From a virus, in IMG/VR virus record IMGVR_UViG_3300023116_000439, positions 1-21,040 of that record: 21,040 nt of DNA. The stretch is one strand, 5' to 3'. The translations under genes were made by a program, and so were the position numbers. Every line of letters starts with the position of its first letter. Position 1 is the stretch's first letter. Positions 12,151 to 17,916 of the stretch are shown one piece after another. The notes under the pieces were generated by a model. That model was not told the DNA's origin and did not search any database. It worked only from the letters and a program-made list of their open reading frames with translations.

Positions 12151-14886
12151 ATGTTAGGAGCAGCACCAACTTTAGAATCTAATTACTGGTTTGGCGCCCA
12201 AGGCAATCGTCTATGGGTTGGTCAAGTTGAATGTGATGGAATAAATTCAATTGATAATAGCAAACTAGAAGATCCCGATGGTTCTAATCGAGTAAAGGTT
12301 AGAATAATGGGATACCATACTCGCAGTAGAGATAAACTTAAACCAAATGAATTACCATGGGCATCTGTAATGATGCCAGCAACTGAAACTGTAACAAGAG
12401 ATGGTGCTGGCACTGTTCACAGTTTGATTAATGGTATGTGGGTTCTTGGTTTGTTTATGGATGGAGAAAGTGCTCAACAACCAGTGGTTTTGGGGTCTCT
12501 TGGAATCGTTGACAAAGACCAACCATATCAAGATAGATTGGATGCTCTTGGACTGAATAACGATTATGTACCACCAGATAGAGTCTTAGAGCAAAGAGAC
12601 TCATTAAAAAGTCCTACCGGTAATTCTCAAGCAAATCGTGGTGGAACCAAGGGACTGCCATCGTCTGCAGATAGACGCCAAAAATCTAATGAACAAGTTA
12701 CACTGGGAGTTGCCAATGCTAAATGTGGTCCTAGACCGGAAAATGAATTTACTAGAATTCTAACCGATTTATTTAAATTTTTATCAAATAATGAAAGAGT
12801 TGGGAACAAAGTAGTAGATAAACTTACTGGAAATGTAGTTAAATCTGGTAAAATTATTTCTGCCTATGTGGGAAGACTTGCAAATGCAGTTAATGGTCTT
12901 TTAGGAGATACCAAAGCACTTGTAGTAAGAGAACTTAAAAAGTATCTTCAAAAGTTTTTTCAACCATTAATTCAAGCATTATTGCCAAAACAATCGGAAC
13001 GTGGTCCGATAACTCAAGGAATTGTAAAAGCACAGGACATACTTTTTGAAGCTATTAAATGTATCTTCCAGACAATCTTTGAGAAAGTAGTTAATTTAAT
13101 TATTAATATTGTAACAAAACTGGTAGATGATGTACTCAATACTGCATTTTGTCAAGTAAGCAATATTTTAAAAGGAATTGTTAAAGAAATCCAAGGAGGA
13201 ATTACTAAAGCATTAAAAGCACTTGGTCAAGTTTTTTCTTTTATTTCTAAACTTGGAAATTTTGGTGGAGGATTTATTAAAGCACTTGGACAGTTGCTTA
13301 AACTTTTTTGCGATGGTAAACTTTCTTGTGTTTTAGGTATTGGTGAATTTACCACTGGGGTTGGGGAAAAACCAGATAATTCTGTAGATGCATTTTTAAA
13401 TAATTTAGAAACTTTTGGAGGAGCACCGAATGCATTAAATGTTGGATTATATGGTAGTGATTCTTTTCTTTCCGGTGTGGAATCTACTAAGCTTATAGGT
13501 AGTGATGGAAAAGTTGTTACTGGATCTTTAGATTGCAATAGAGCAACATCGTTTAATTTTCCAAACATTCCGAAAGTATTTTTTACTGGAATAACTAAGA
13601 ATCTTAATAACTTCTCATTCAATTCCGATACTGGTAGTATCGTTGTATCTCCAAATGGAAATCGATCGGGAACTTTTAACGGTGCAGATTCTAGTACATT
13701 TGGATCTGGTGGTACTGGAAATGGCACAGGAGTGAATGTTGGAACTCCTTTAACTGTTAATGGCGTTGCCGTATCTTCTGGTGGAACCGGAGGAACTCCA
13801 CTAACTGTAGGATCAACTGGAGGAACTCCTGTAATTTTTAACGGATTGCCTGTAGTTGGGGGAGGAACTGGAGGAACTTCTATAACTTCTAATGGTGAAT
13901 TTGTTACAAGTGGTAGTTTACCTATAACAATTGGTGCAACTGGAGGAACACCAGTAAGTGTTGGAGGAACTGGAGGTAGTAATTTGACTGCTGATGGAAA
14001 TCTTGTAACTGTAGGTGGAACCGGAGGAAATACTGTTATTATTGGACTAGTTGTTGGCACTGGTTCTGGTACAGGAAGTGGTACTGCTGGATTTACTGGA
14101 GGTACTACTGGTAATCCAGAAACTTTAGAGGATGCATTTAATGATAATCCGTATCCGCCAAGTAGTTATGACGGAAATATAAGTGGTCCTGGTAGTAATG
14201 ATGATATTCCTAGAGGAATTCCTGCTATAAATTCTTTTGGAGAAGTTGTAGGTGTTGTTATTACTAATCCGGGATTTGGTTTAGATACCCCACCAAATGT
14301 CACGATATATCCATTTCCCGGATGGGGAGGTGGTGCTGAAGGGTTTACAACTTTAGATAATAATGGAGGAGTTGCTAGTGTTGTTATAACAAATACTGGC
14401 AATGGATACCCATATTTTAATGGATCTGTTTCAAATTCTGATGTTGTTCCTACTAATCAAAATGGAGATCCAGATTATACTAAGATTAGTGGAGCTTATG
14501 TTGAAAATGAATTTTGGTTAGGTATAATTACAGAAGAAAATCCTCCAGAAGTTATTCGTACTGGTGGTGGATATGACGAAACTTGTGCTATTATTGTCGA
14601 ACCTGGAGAGGATGAAGTTAATGATGTAATTTTACCAGAGTTAAAACCAATTATTGAAGATGGATTTTTAACTGGTGTTCAGGTAATAAAACCTGGATTT
14701 GGATTTACTGTCCTTCCAAAAATGTTTATGTCTTGTGGATCTTTAGGAGTTGGACTTGGAGATCAAAGGCGAGCAAAAATAATACCAACATTGAAATACA
14801 TTCCAAGAAAAGATGCTAATCTTTATCTTACAAATTATAATGAATTTAGAGAATATATTGATTGCGTTGGGCATCCAGGAGAATAA
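12151..14886 (+). CDS. gp5: gp5-like baseplate hub protein with N-terminal OB fold
   Basis: 911 residues. Residues about 14-130 look like the gp5/VgrG OB-fold that docks on gp27: N-R-L-W-V-G-Q-V, N-R-V-K-V-R-I-M-G-Y-H, L-P-W-A-S-V-M-M-P, a G-M-W-V-L-G-L-F-M-D-G segment and Q-Q-P-V-V-L-G-S-L-G. No T4-type lysozyme domain follows. Instead: a helical, partly hydrophobic region about 190-410; a Gly/Thr-rich repeat region about 505-655 (recurrent G-G-T-G-G-T, S-T-G-G-T-P); then beta-rich repeats (V-V-G-V-V-I-T-N-P-G-F-G, V-A-S-V-V-I-T-N-T-G-N-G, T-G-V-Q-V-I-K-P-G-F-G) and a C-terminal domain ending E-Y-I-D-C-V-G-H-P-G-E. The hub role is well supported; function of the long C-terminal part is unknown. 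Confidence 0.75.
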   Translation: MLGAAPTLESNYWFGAQGNRLWVGQVECDGINSIDNSKLEDPDGSNRVKVRIMGYHTRSRDKLKPNELPWASVMMPATETVTRDGAGTVHSLINGMWVLGLFMDGESAQQPVVLGSLGIVDKDQPYQDRLDALGLNNDYVPPDRVLEQRDSLKSPTGNSQANRGGTKGLPSSADRRQKSNEQVTLGVANAKCGPRPENEFTRILTDLFKFLSNNERVGNKVVDKLTGNVVKSGKIISAYVGRLANAVNGLLGDTKALVVRELKKYLQKFFQPLIQALLPKQSERGPITQGIVKAQDILFEAIKCIFQTIFEKVVNLIINIVTKLVDDVLNTAFCQVSNILKGIVKEIQGGITKALKALGQVFSFISKLGNFGGGFIKALGQLLKLFCDGKLSCVLGIGEFTTGVGEKPDNSVDAFLNNLETFGGAPNALNVGLYGSDSFLSGVESTKLIGSDGKVVTGSLDCNRATSFNFPNIPKVFFTGITKNLNNFSFNSDTGSIVVSPNGNRSGTFNGADSSTFGSGGTGNGTGVNVGTPLTVNGVAVSSGGTGGTPLTVGSTGGTPVIFNGLPVVGGGTGGTSITSNGEFVTSGSLPITIGATGGTPVSVGGTGGSNLTADGNLVTVGGTGGNTVIIGLVVGTGSGTGSGTAGFTGGTTGNPETLEDAFNDNPYPPSSYDGNISGPGSNDDIPRGIPAINSFGEVVGVVITNPGFGLDTPPNVTIYPFPGWGGGAEGFTTLDNNGGVASVVITNTGNGYPYFNGSVSNSDVVPTNQNGDPDYTKISGAYVENEFWLGIITEENPPEVIRTGGGYDETCAIIVEPGEDEVNDVILPELKPIIEDGFLTGVQVIKPGFGFTVLPKMFMSCGSLGVGLGDQRRAKIIPTLKYIPRKDANLYLTNYNEFREYIDCVGHPGE
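13690..14110 (+). repeat. Degenerate Gly/Thr-rich coding repeat in the gp5-like gene
   Basis: Recurring 9-15 bp blocks such as GGTGGAACCGGAGGAACT and CAACTGGAGGAAC encode G-G-T-G-G-T motifs alternating with short beta strands (P-L-T-V, N-G-V-A-V, I-T-S-N-G). The copies are diverged, unlike the perfect repeat at 9177. Confidence 0.7.
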
Positions 14887-14888
14887 CT

Positions 14889-15761
14889 ATGGCATTAGAT
14901 GACCGGACAAATAAGGCACTAGAAAAAATTGCCAAAAAAAGTAAAATAAAATATCCTTTAAATAAGGCAAAAACCACTTCAATTGGACATAAGTGGGAAA
15001 TGAATGAAAGTCCAGGTGAAGAATACATTAATTTACGACATGGTATTACCGGTGCTTATATTAAAATGCACGCCAGCGGTGATGTCGATATACAGAGTCC
15101 AGTAAGAGATGTTAATATTGTTGCAGCTAGGCATGTAAATGTAAAAGCAGGTTCTAATGTAGACATTAACAAAAAGGATTTAAGCGATAGACTTTCTATC
15201 AATGTTGTTGGAAATGCTCATTTACTTGTTGAAGGTGACATGCATCATCATGTAAAAGGCGATAGGTATGACCGGGTTGATGGTAAGTATTTTTTGACTG
15301 TTGGCGATTCTACTTCAATTAATAGTAATGATCTTGGCATCAATTGCCTGGGTAATTATCAAGTTGAAGCAAACAAAATGTCAACTTCAGGTCAAAGTAT
15401 TGAAACTAATGTAATTGGTGGCGGAGCAATTGCTTTTAACTATAGTGGATCTTTCAGTTTAAATGCTATTACTCCAGGATCTACAATTAGTTTCAATTCA
15501 GCGGGTAATATTGAATTTGTTGCTGCTCAAGATTTTCAACTTAAAATTGGCGGAAGTATATCTAACAAGGTTGGAGGAAAGGTAGATTTTCAAATTGCTG
15601 GGGTCCCACTTACAAAACCCTTGACACCGCTCCAACCTGCCTTTACAGTAAATACTGCCCTTGGTGGAATCAGTTTGAATGCTCTGGTTGGCAAAGGAAA
15701 CTTCTTTGCTGGTGGTCCCTCTCTCGATGTGGACTGTTTGACAGGTGTCTACCTCAACTAA
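14889..15761 (+). CDS. Beta-helical spike/needle protein (gp5 C-terminal-like)
   Basis: 290 residues from ATG 14889, two bases after the gp5-like stop; an in-frame TTG at 14862 would overlap that gene and is rejected. After a basic helical start, residues from about 45 are a long run of short beta strands with the V-x-G-x-x-x-x-x-V spacing of gp5C/VgrG triple-stranded beta-helices (I-N-V-V-G-N-A-H-L-L-V-E-G-D-M, V-K-G-D-R-Y-D-R-V-D-G, L-T-V-G-D-S-T-S-I-N). H-H-H after D-M could bind metal. I infer that this is the membrane-piercing spike, encoded separately from the OB-fold hub protein. It is the last gene of the tail operon. Confidence 0.72.
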   Translation: MALDDRTNKALEKIAKKSKIKYPLNKAKTTSIGHKWEMNESPGEEYINLRHGITGAYIKMHASGDVDIQSPVRDVNIVAARHVNVKAGSNVDINKKDLSDRLSINVVGNAHLLVEGDMHHHVKGDRYDRVDGKYFLTVGDSTSINSNDLGINCLGNYQVEANKMSTSGQSIETNVIGGGAIAFNYSGSFSLNAITPGSTISFNSAGNIEFVAAQDFQLKIGGSISNKVGGKVDFQIAGVPLTKPLTPLQPAFTVNTALGGISLNALVGKGNFFAGGPSLDVDCLTGVYLN

Positions 15762-15766
15762 GGGGC

Positions 15767-15795
15767 TTGACAACCCCAACCCCATCTGGTATAAT
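15767..15795 (+). promoter_or_regulatory. Perfect sigma70 promoter (TTGACA-N17-TATAAT)
   Basis: TTGACA at 15767-15772, a 17-base spacer, and TATAAT at 15790-15795, all consensus. Expected start about 15802, 19 bases before the ATG at 15821. The -35 box lies between GGGG (15762-15765) and CCCC (15774-15777), a small inverted repeat that could be an operator or a weak terminator of the upstream operon. It would let host RNA polymerase transcribe the tRNA/pebS module early. Confidence 0.85.
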
Positions 15796-15820
15796 TACTG
15801 AGTCCGACACACACCAAACT

Positions 15821-16000
15821 ATGTTTACAGACGAGTCTGTTGCCTTGATTAATGTTTCTATTCCATCGCGAACTATTATGCTGTTTTCGGACTCTGGTAA
15901 GGAACTCAAACTTACCTGTGAGACTATTACTCAATTCCAACGAGTTTTAAAACTGGTACGATCTAACTCTGAACGAGTTGAAATTACTTACGATTATTGA
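15821..16000 (+). CDS. Small protein of unknown function (59 aa)
   Basis: 59 residues starting M-F-T-D-E-S-V-A-L-I. An in-frame TTG at 15767 is part of the -35 box and cannot be the start. The pattern (V-A-L-I-N-V-S-I, R-T-I-M-L-F, E-L-K-L-T-C, V-E-I-T-Y) suggests a small beta sheet with one helix (T-Q-F-Q-R-V-L-K-L-V). No recognisable family. No strong ribosome binding site is visible before the ATG. It lies 10 bases upstream of tRNA-Leu and is the first gene of the sigma70-driven module. Confidence 0.6.
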   Translation: MFTDESVALINVSIPSRTIMLFSDSGKELKLTCETITQFQRVLKLVRSNSERVEITYDY

Positions 16001-16010
16001 CTCTCTTTTT

Positions 16011-16095
16011 GGGAGCGTGACGGAATAGGTAGACGTATCGGACTTAAAATCCGCTGGGCATAACGCCCGTGGGGGTTCAATTCCCCCCGCTCCTA
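16011..16095 (+). tRNA. tRNA-Leu (anticodon TAA), copy 1
   Basis: Acceptor stem GGGAGCG with CGCTCCT (first pair G-U), D arm with GGTAGAC, anticodon loop CTTAAAA with TAA at 16045-16047, long variable arm GGGC/GCCC as expected for a class II tRNA, T arm GGGGG-TTCAATT-CCCCC, discriminator A. No encoded CCA. It would read UUA codons, frequent in this AT-rich genome. Confidence 0.93.
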
Positions 16096-16106
16096 CCTTT
16101 AAAGAG

Positions 16107-16367
16107 ATGTACAAAGTTAGATGCGATTATCGCTATGTTAACAGAATAGGAATTGTTCTTGTCTATTTCATAAACGGAATGCCTTTCGTTTATGACGATA
16201 TTCCCGATTCTGAAAAGGATGATCCGTATGTTCAAGCAATTGCTCAAACTGAGCATCCTTTAGAAGTCGAGGAGTTGACAAAGAACAGTGAATACCTTAT
16301 TATGGAGGAACTTCATCCACTCCTATTTCCTGTTGAACTTGATGAGGTTTCTGTTTTACCACCATGA
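16107..16367 (+). CDS. Acidic protein of unknown function (86 aa)
   Basis: 86 residues, M-Y-K-V-R-C-D-Y-R-Y at the start and V-S-V-L-P-P at the end. An N-terminal beta-rich part (V-N-R-I-G-I-V-L-V-Y-F) with P-F-V-Y-D-D-I-P-D-S is followed by an acidic second half (E-V-E-E-L-T, M-E-E-L-H-P). I recognise no family. The ATG follows tRNA-Leu by 11 bases; AAAGAG just upstream is a weak ribosome binding site. Its stop overlaps the next ATG (ATGA), indicating translational coupling. A sigma70-like promoter lies inside its 3' half (16275-16303). Confidence 0.65.
   Translation: MYKVRCDYRYVNRIGIVLVYFINGMPFVYDDIPDSEKDDPYVQAIAQTEHPLEVEELTKNSEYLIMEELHPLLFPVELDEVSVLPP
16275..16303 (+). promoter_or_regulatory. 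Candidate internal sigma70 promoter (TTGACA-N17-TATTAT)
   Basis: TTGACA at 16275-16280, 17-base spacer, TATTAT at 16298-16303 (one mismatch). It lies within the 86-residue gene and could supply transcripts for the 67-residue gene, tRNA-Thr and pebS. Confidence 0.5.
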
Positions 16368-16567
16368 GTAAGTATTCTTTTGGAGGACTTGACAAAACCT
16401 CTATCAATGTGCTAAGATTAATCAGTGAACTTGAAGGGTCTTATCAACTTCTCAAGTTCATGGGTTTCCAAGAAGATATGGAAACTATGGATGAGATGAA
16501 GAAGAGGTATTACAAACTCTACTTCAAACTTTCTAAAGAGGAACGCCACTCTAGCTCAGCTGGATAG
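16364..16567 (+). CDS. Helical protein of unknown function (67 aa), 3' end inside tRNA-Thr
   Basis: 67 residues, M-S-K-Y-S-F-G-G-L-D at the start; predicted mostly helical and charged, with E-M-K-K-R-Y-Y-K-L-Y-F-K-L near the end. The ATG overlaps the previous stop (ATGA). The last codons (R-H-S-S-S-A-G-stop) are read from the first 23 bases of tRNA-Thr, so the C-terminus was probably changed when the tRNA was placed here. No family recognised. Confidence 0.62.
   Translation: MSKYSFGGLDKTSINVLRLISELEGSYQLLKFMGFQEDMETMDEMKKRYYKLYFKLSKEERHSSSAG
16389..16418 (+). promoter_or_regulatory. Candidate internal sigma70 promoter upstream of tRNA-Thr
   Basis: TTGACA at 16389-16394, an 18-base spacer, and TAAGAT at 16413-16418 preceded by TGC (extended -10). 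It lies within the 67-residue gene, about 130 bases before tRNA-Thr. Confidence 0.45.
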
Positions 16568-16618
16568 AGCAACGGTTTTGTAAACCGTAGGTCGTCGGTT
16601 CAAGTCCGACGAGTGGCT
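16545..16618 (+). tRNA. tRNA-Thr (anticodon TGT)
   Basis: Acceptor GCCACTC/GAGTGGC perfectly paired, D arm TAGCTCAGCTGGATAGAGCA, anticodon stem ACGGT/ACCGT, loop TTTGTAA with TGT at 16579-16581, T arm GTCGG-TTCAAGT-CCGAC, discriminator T. No encoded CCA. Reads ACA (and other ACN). Its first 23 bases overlap the end of the upstream coding region. Confidence 0.95.
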
Positions 16619-16635
16619 TTGGCGATTATCGCCAA
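16619..16635 (+). other. Hairpin directly after tRNA-Thr
   Basis: TTGGCGA (16619-16625), loop TTA, TCGCCAA (16629-16635): a perfect 7-bp stem that begins on the base after the tRNA discriminator. No T-run follows, so a processing or stabilising element for the pebS 5' end is more likely than a terminator. Confidence 0.55.
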
Positions 16636-16657
16636 TATAACATGCTTGGTATTAACT

Positions 16658-17341
16658 ATGTTTTGGAAAGACTATGCAACCATTTTATTCCAAAATATTG
16701 ATTTGAATGGAGAGTCTCATTTCAATGAGACTGTTTCCAACAACACTAAATTATTCTCTTCGGTTTATACCGGTAAGTATGTTATGAAATCCCGAGAAAC
16801 TTACATAGATAACGGGAAATCTTTCATATACAACAATATTGTTTATCCTAAAACTGGATCTAATCTTCCATGTTTAGGTATGGACCTCATGGCATTTATG
16901 GAAAAGAAAGTCATTATTGTATTTGATTTTCAACACCCTAAAGAAAACTATGAGTATCATCATCCCATCATTGATGATAATATGAGTGAGTATTTGGACT
17001 CCACAAAAAACATTAGATTTTTTGAACCAGGAAATCATTTTTCTCGCTATGTTTATGTTAGAAAATGTCATATGAATGAGATTGGCAACTACTTGACAGA
17101 TTTTTCTAAGTATGTTAAAGTTTATGCTGAACTCCTTGAGCACTGCTGCCCTACTGGATCTGACGAAAGTGAGTATTGCGTCTTTGACCAGTACATGCTA
17201 AACTTAGATCCAGTTAGCGGGTTTATGCAGTCCAACTTTGGAAAAGAATTTGCAGAAGATTACGTTAATAATTTCTTATTTCCCTATGCCAAGGGAGGGA
17301 GTACAAAAGATCTGTGTGTAGAAACAGCGCCCTCTACTTGA
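16658..17341 (+). CDS. pebS: Phycoerythrobilin synthase PebS (ferredoxin-dependent bilin reductase)
   Basis: 227 residues from ATG 16658; a GTG at 16613 in the same frame lies within tRNA-Thr and is rejected. Matches the phage bilin reductase family: N-x-I-V-Y-P-K-T-G-S-x-L-P-C-L-G-M-D76-L-M, K-K-V-I-I-V-F-D-F-Q-H-P, R-F-F-E-P-G-N-H-F-S-R-Y-V-x-V-R-K-C, F-D-Q-Y-M-L-N-L-D184-P-V-S-G, then Y-V-N-N-F-L-F-P-Y. D76 and D184 correspond to the two catalytic Asp of P-SSM2 PebS (D105, D206 there), and Asn replaces the PcyA catalytic His before Y-P-K-T-G. PebS reduces biliverdin IXalpha by four electrons to phycoerythrobilin with reduced ferredoxin. The N-terminus is shorter than P-SSM2 PebS and there is an extra tail after F-P-Y-A. 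It lies between tRNAs, without heme oxygenase in the window. Confidence 0.9.
   Translation: MFWKDYATILFQNIDLNGESHFNETVSNNTKLFSSVYTGKYVMKSRETYIDNGKSFIYNNIVYPKTGSNLPCLGMDLMAFMEKKVIIVFDFQHPKENYEYHHPIIDDNMSEYLDSTKNIRFFEPGNHFSRYVYVRKCHMNEIGNYLTDFSKYVKVYAELLEHCCPTGSDESEYCVFDQYMLNLDPVSGFMQSNFGKEFAEDYVNNFLFPYAKGGSTKDLCVETAPST
17093..17121 (+). promoter_or_regulatory. Weak candidate sigma70 promoter inside pebS
   Basis: TTGACA at 17093-17098, 17-base spacer, TAAAGT at 17116-17121 (two mismatches). It is upstream of tRNA-Ile and the other 3' tRNAs. Confidence 0.3.
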
Positions 17342-17348
17342 TATTCAT

Positions 17349-17420
17349 GGGACTGTCGCCTAATGGTTAAGGCCCACTGCTTATAACGGTGTGAACTGGG
17401 TTCAATTCCCAGCAGTCCTA
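17349..17420 (+). tRNA. tRNA-Ile (anticodon TAT)
   Basis: Acceptor GGGACTG/CAGTCCT (first pair G-U), D arm GCCT/AGGC, anticodon stem CACTG/CGGTG, loop CTTATAA with TAT at 17382-17384, T arm CTGGG-TTCAATT-CCCAG, discriminator A. This frame gives a full 5-bp T stem; starting one base later would not. It would read AUA, a codon that is common in AT-rich phage genes and poorly served in many hosts. Confidence 0.85.
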
Positions 17421-17514
17421 TTGGTAGTCCTTAGCGATTAACTAAGTAGACGCCAACTTCTACTCTGGGTATCTTCCAGAGCGTCGTATGGGAAGGGCAT
17501 TGTTCTTCCCTTTT
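17421..17514 (+). other. Structured spacer in the tRNA cluster with three hairpins
   Basis: Three local stems: CTTAG/CTAAG around CGATTAA (17430-17446), itself flanked by TTGG/CCAA; CTCTGG/CCAGAG around a 7-base loop (17463-17481); and GGGAAG/CTTCCC (17490-17510) followed by TTTT. The last resembles a weak intrinsic terminator, the first two have tRNA-arm-like dimensions but lack a T loop and a U33, so no functional tRNA is called. Confidence 0.5.
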
Positions 17515-17587
17515 GCTCCTTTAGCAATCTGGTGAATGCACCGAACTCATAATTCGGCTAAGGTGGGTTCGATCCCCTCAAGGAGCA
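17515..17587 (+). tRNA. tRNA-Met (anticodon CAT)
   Basis: Acceptor GCTCCTT/AAGGAGC, D arm GCA...TGC, anticodon stem CCGAA/TTCGG, loop CTCATAA with CAT at 17548-17550, T arm GTGGG-TTCGATC-CCCTC with one mismatch, discriminator A followed by CCT rather than CCA. A paired first base pair (G-C) argues against an initiator tRNA. It could be elongator Met, or an Ile tRNA if the C34 is modified to lysidine. Confidence 0.85.
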
Positions 17588-17592
17588 CCTAA

Positions 17593-17676
17593 GGGACGGT
17601 GGCGGAATAGGTAGACGCACCAGACTTAAAATCTGTTGGGCATATGCCCGTGGGGGTTCGATTCCCCCTCGTCCTA
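17593..17676 (+). tRNA. tRNA-Leu (anticodon TAA), copy 2
   Basis: Acceptor GGGACGG/TCGTCCT (first and last pair G-U), anticodon loop CTTAAAA with TAA at 17627-17629, variable arm GGGC/GCCC, T arm GGGGG-TTCGATT-CCCCC, discriminator A. D arm, anticodon loop, variable arm and T arm are almost the same as in the copy at 16011; acceptor and anticodon stems differ. Confidence 0.93.
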
Positions 17677-17699
17677 TATAAGATACCTGTTATCTAAAA

Positions 17700-17867
17700 A
17701 TGTACGAAGATCTGAATGATTTTGAAAAAGCACTTGCTCATTTTGGAACAAGAGTTGATATGATTTGTGCTATGGAACTTGGTGGTAAGATTGATGCTGA
17801 AACTGCATATCAGAATATCAAAATTGAATTGAAGAAATTGAAAAAAATAAGGAAAGAGAATAAGTAG
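17700..17867 (+). CDS. Small conserved cyanophage protein (55 aa), unknown function
   Basis: 55 residues: M-Y-E-D-L-N-D-F-E-K-A-L at the start, then F-G-T-R-V-D-M-I-C-A-M-E-L-G-G-K-I, and a Lys-rich helical end. It appears to be two helices joined by a G-G-K turn. I have the impression of similar short proteins in cyanophages but know no function. ATG 17700 follows tRNA-Leu copy 2 by 23 bases, without an obvious ribosome binding site; AGATA/TATCT forms a small hairpin just upstream. A late promoter starts 4 bases after the stop. Confidence 0.65.
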   Translation: MYEDLNDFEKALAHFGTRVDMICAMELGGKIDAETAYQNIKIELKKLKKIRKENK

Positions 17868-17871
17868 GAGT

Positions 17872-17879
17872 TATAAATA
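17872..17879 (+). promoter_or_regulatory. Late promoter box (TATAAATA) upstream of the large structural gene
   Basis: Exact T4 late consensus TATAAATA, 37 bases upstream of the ATG at 17917. Expected start is about 17886-17890. A ribosome binding site AGGA (17906-17909) lies 7 bases before the ATG. Confidence 0.8.
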
Positions 17880-17916
17880 ACTCAAGGTAAAGATTCTTGT
17901 CATATAGGACGATTAA

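Noticed and set aside
13227-14060. Long open frame (277 codons) on the minus strand
   Set aside because: It lies fully opposite the Gly/Thr-rich repeat of the gp5-like gene; its Pro/Val/Thr-rich composition is the reverse complement of that repeat.
15767-15820. TTG start giving an 18-residue longer small protein
   Set aside because: The TTG is the first part of the -35 box, and the predicted transcript starts after it.
16613-16657. GTG start extending PebS by 15 hydrophobic residues
   Set aside because: The GTG is within the tRNA-Thr acceptor stem; the family alignment begins at about the ATG 16658.
17421-17482. A sixth tRNA in the spacer after tRNA-Ile
   Set aside because: Arm-like hairpins exist, but there is no TTC-type T loop, no U33 and no acceptor stem closing the arms.
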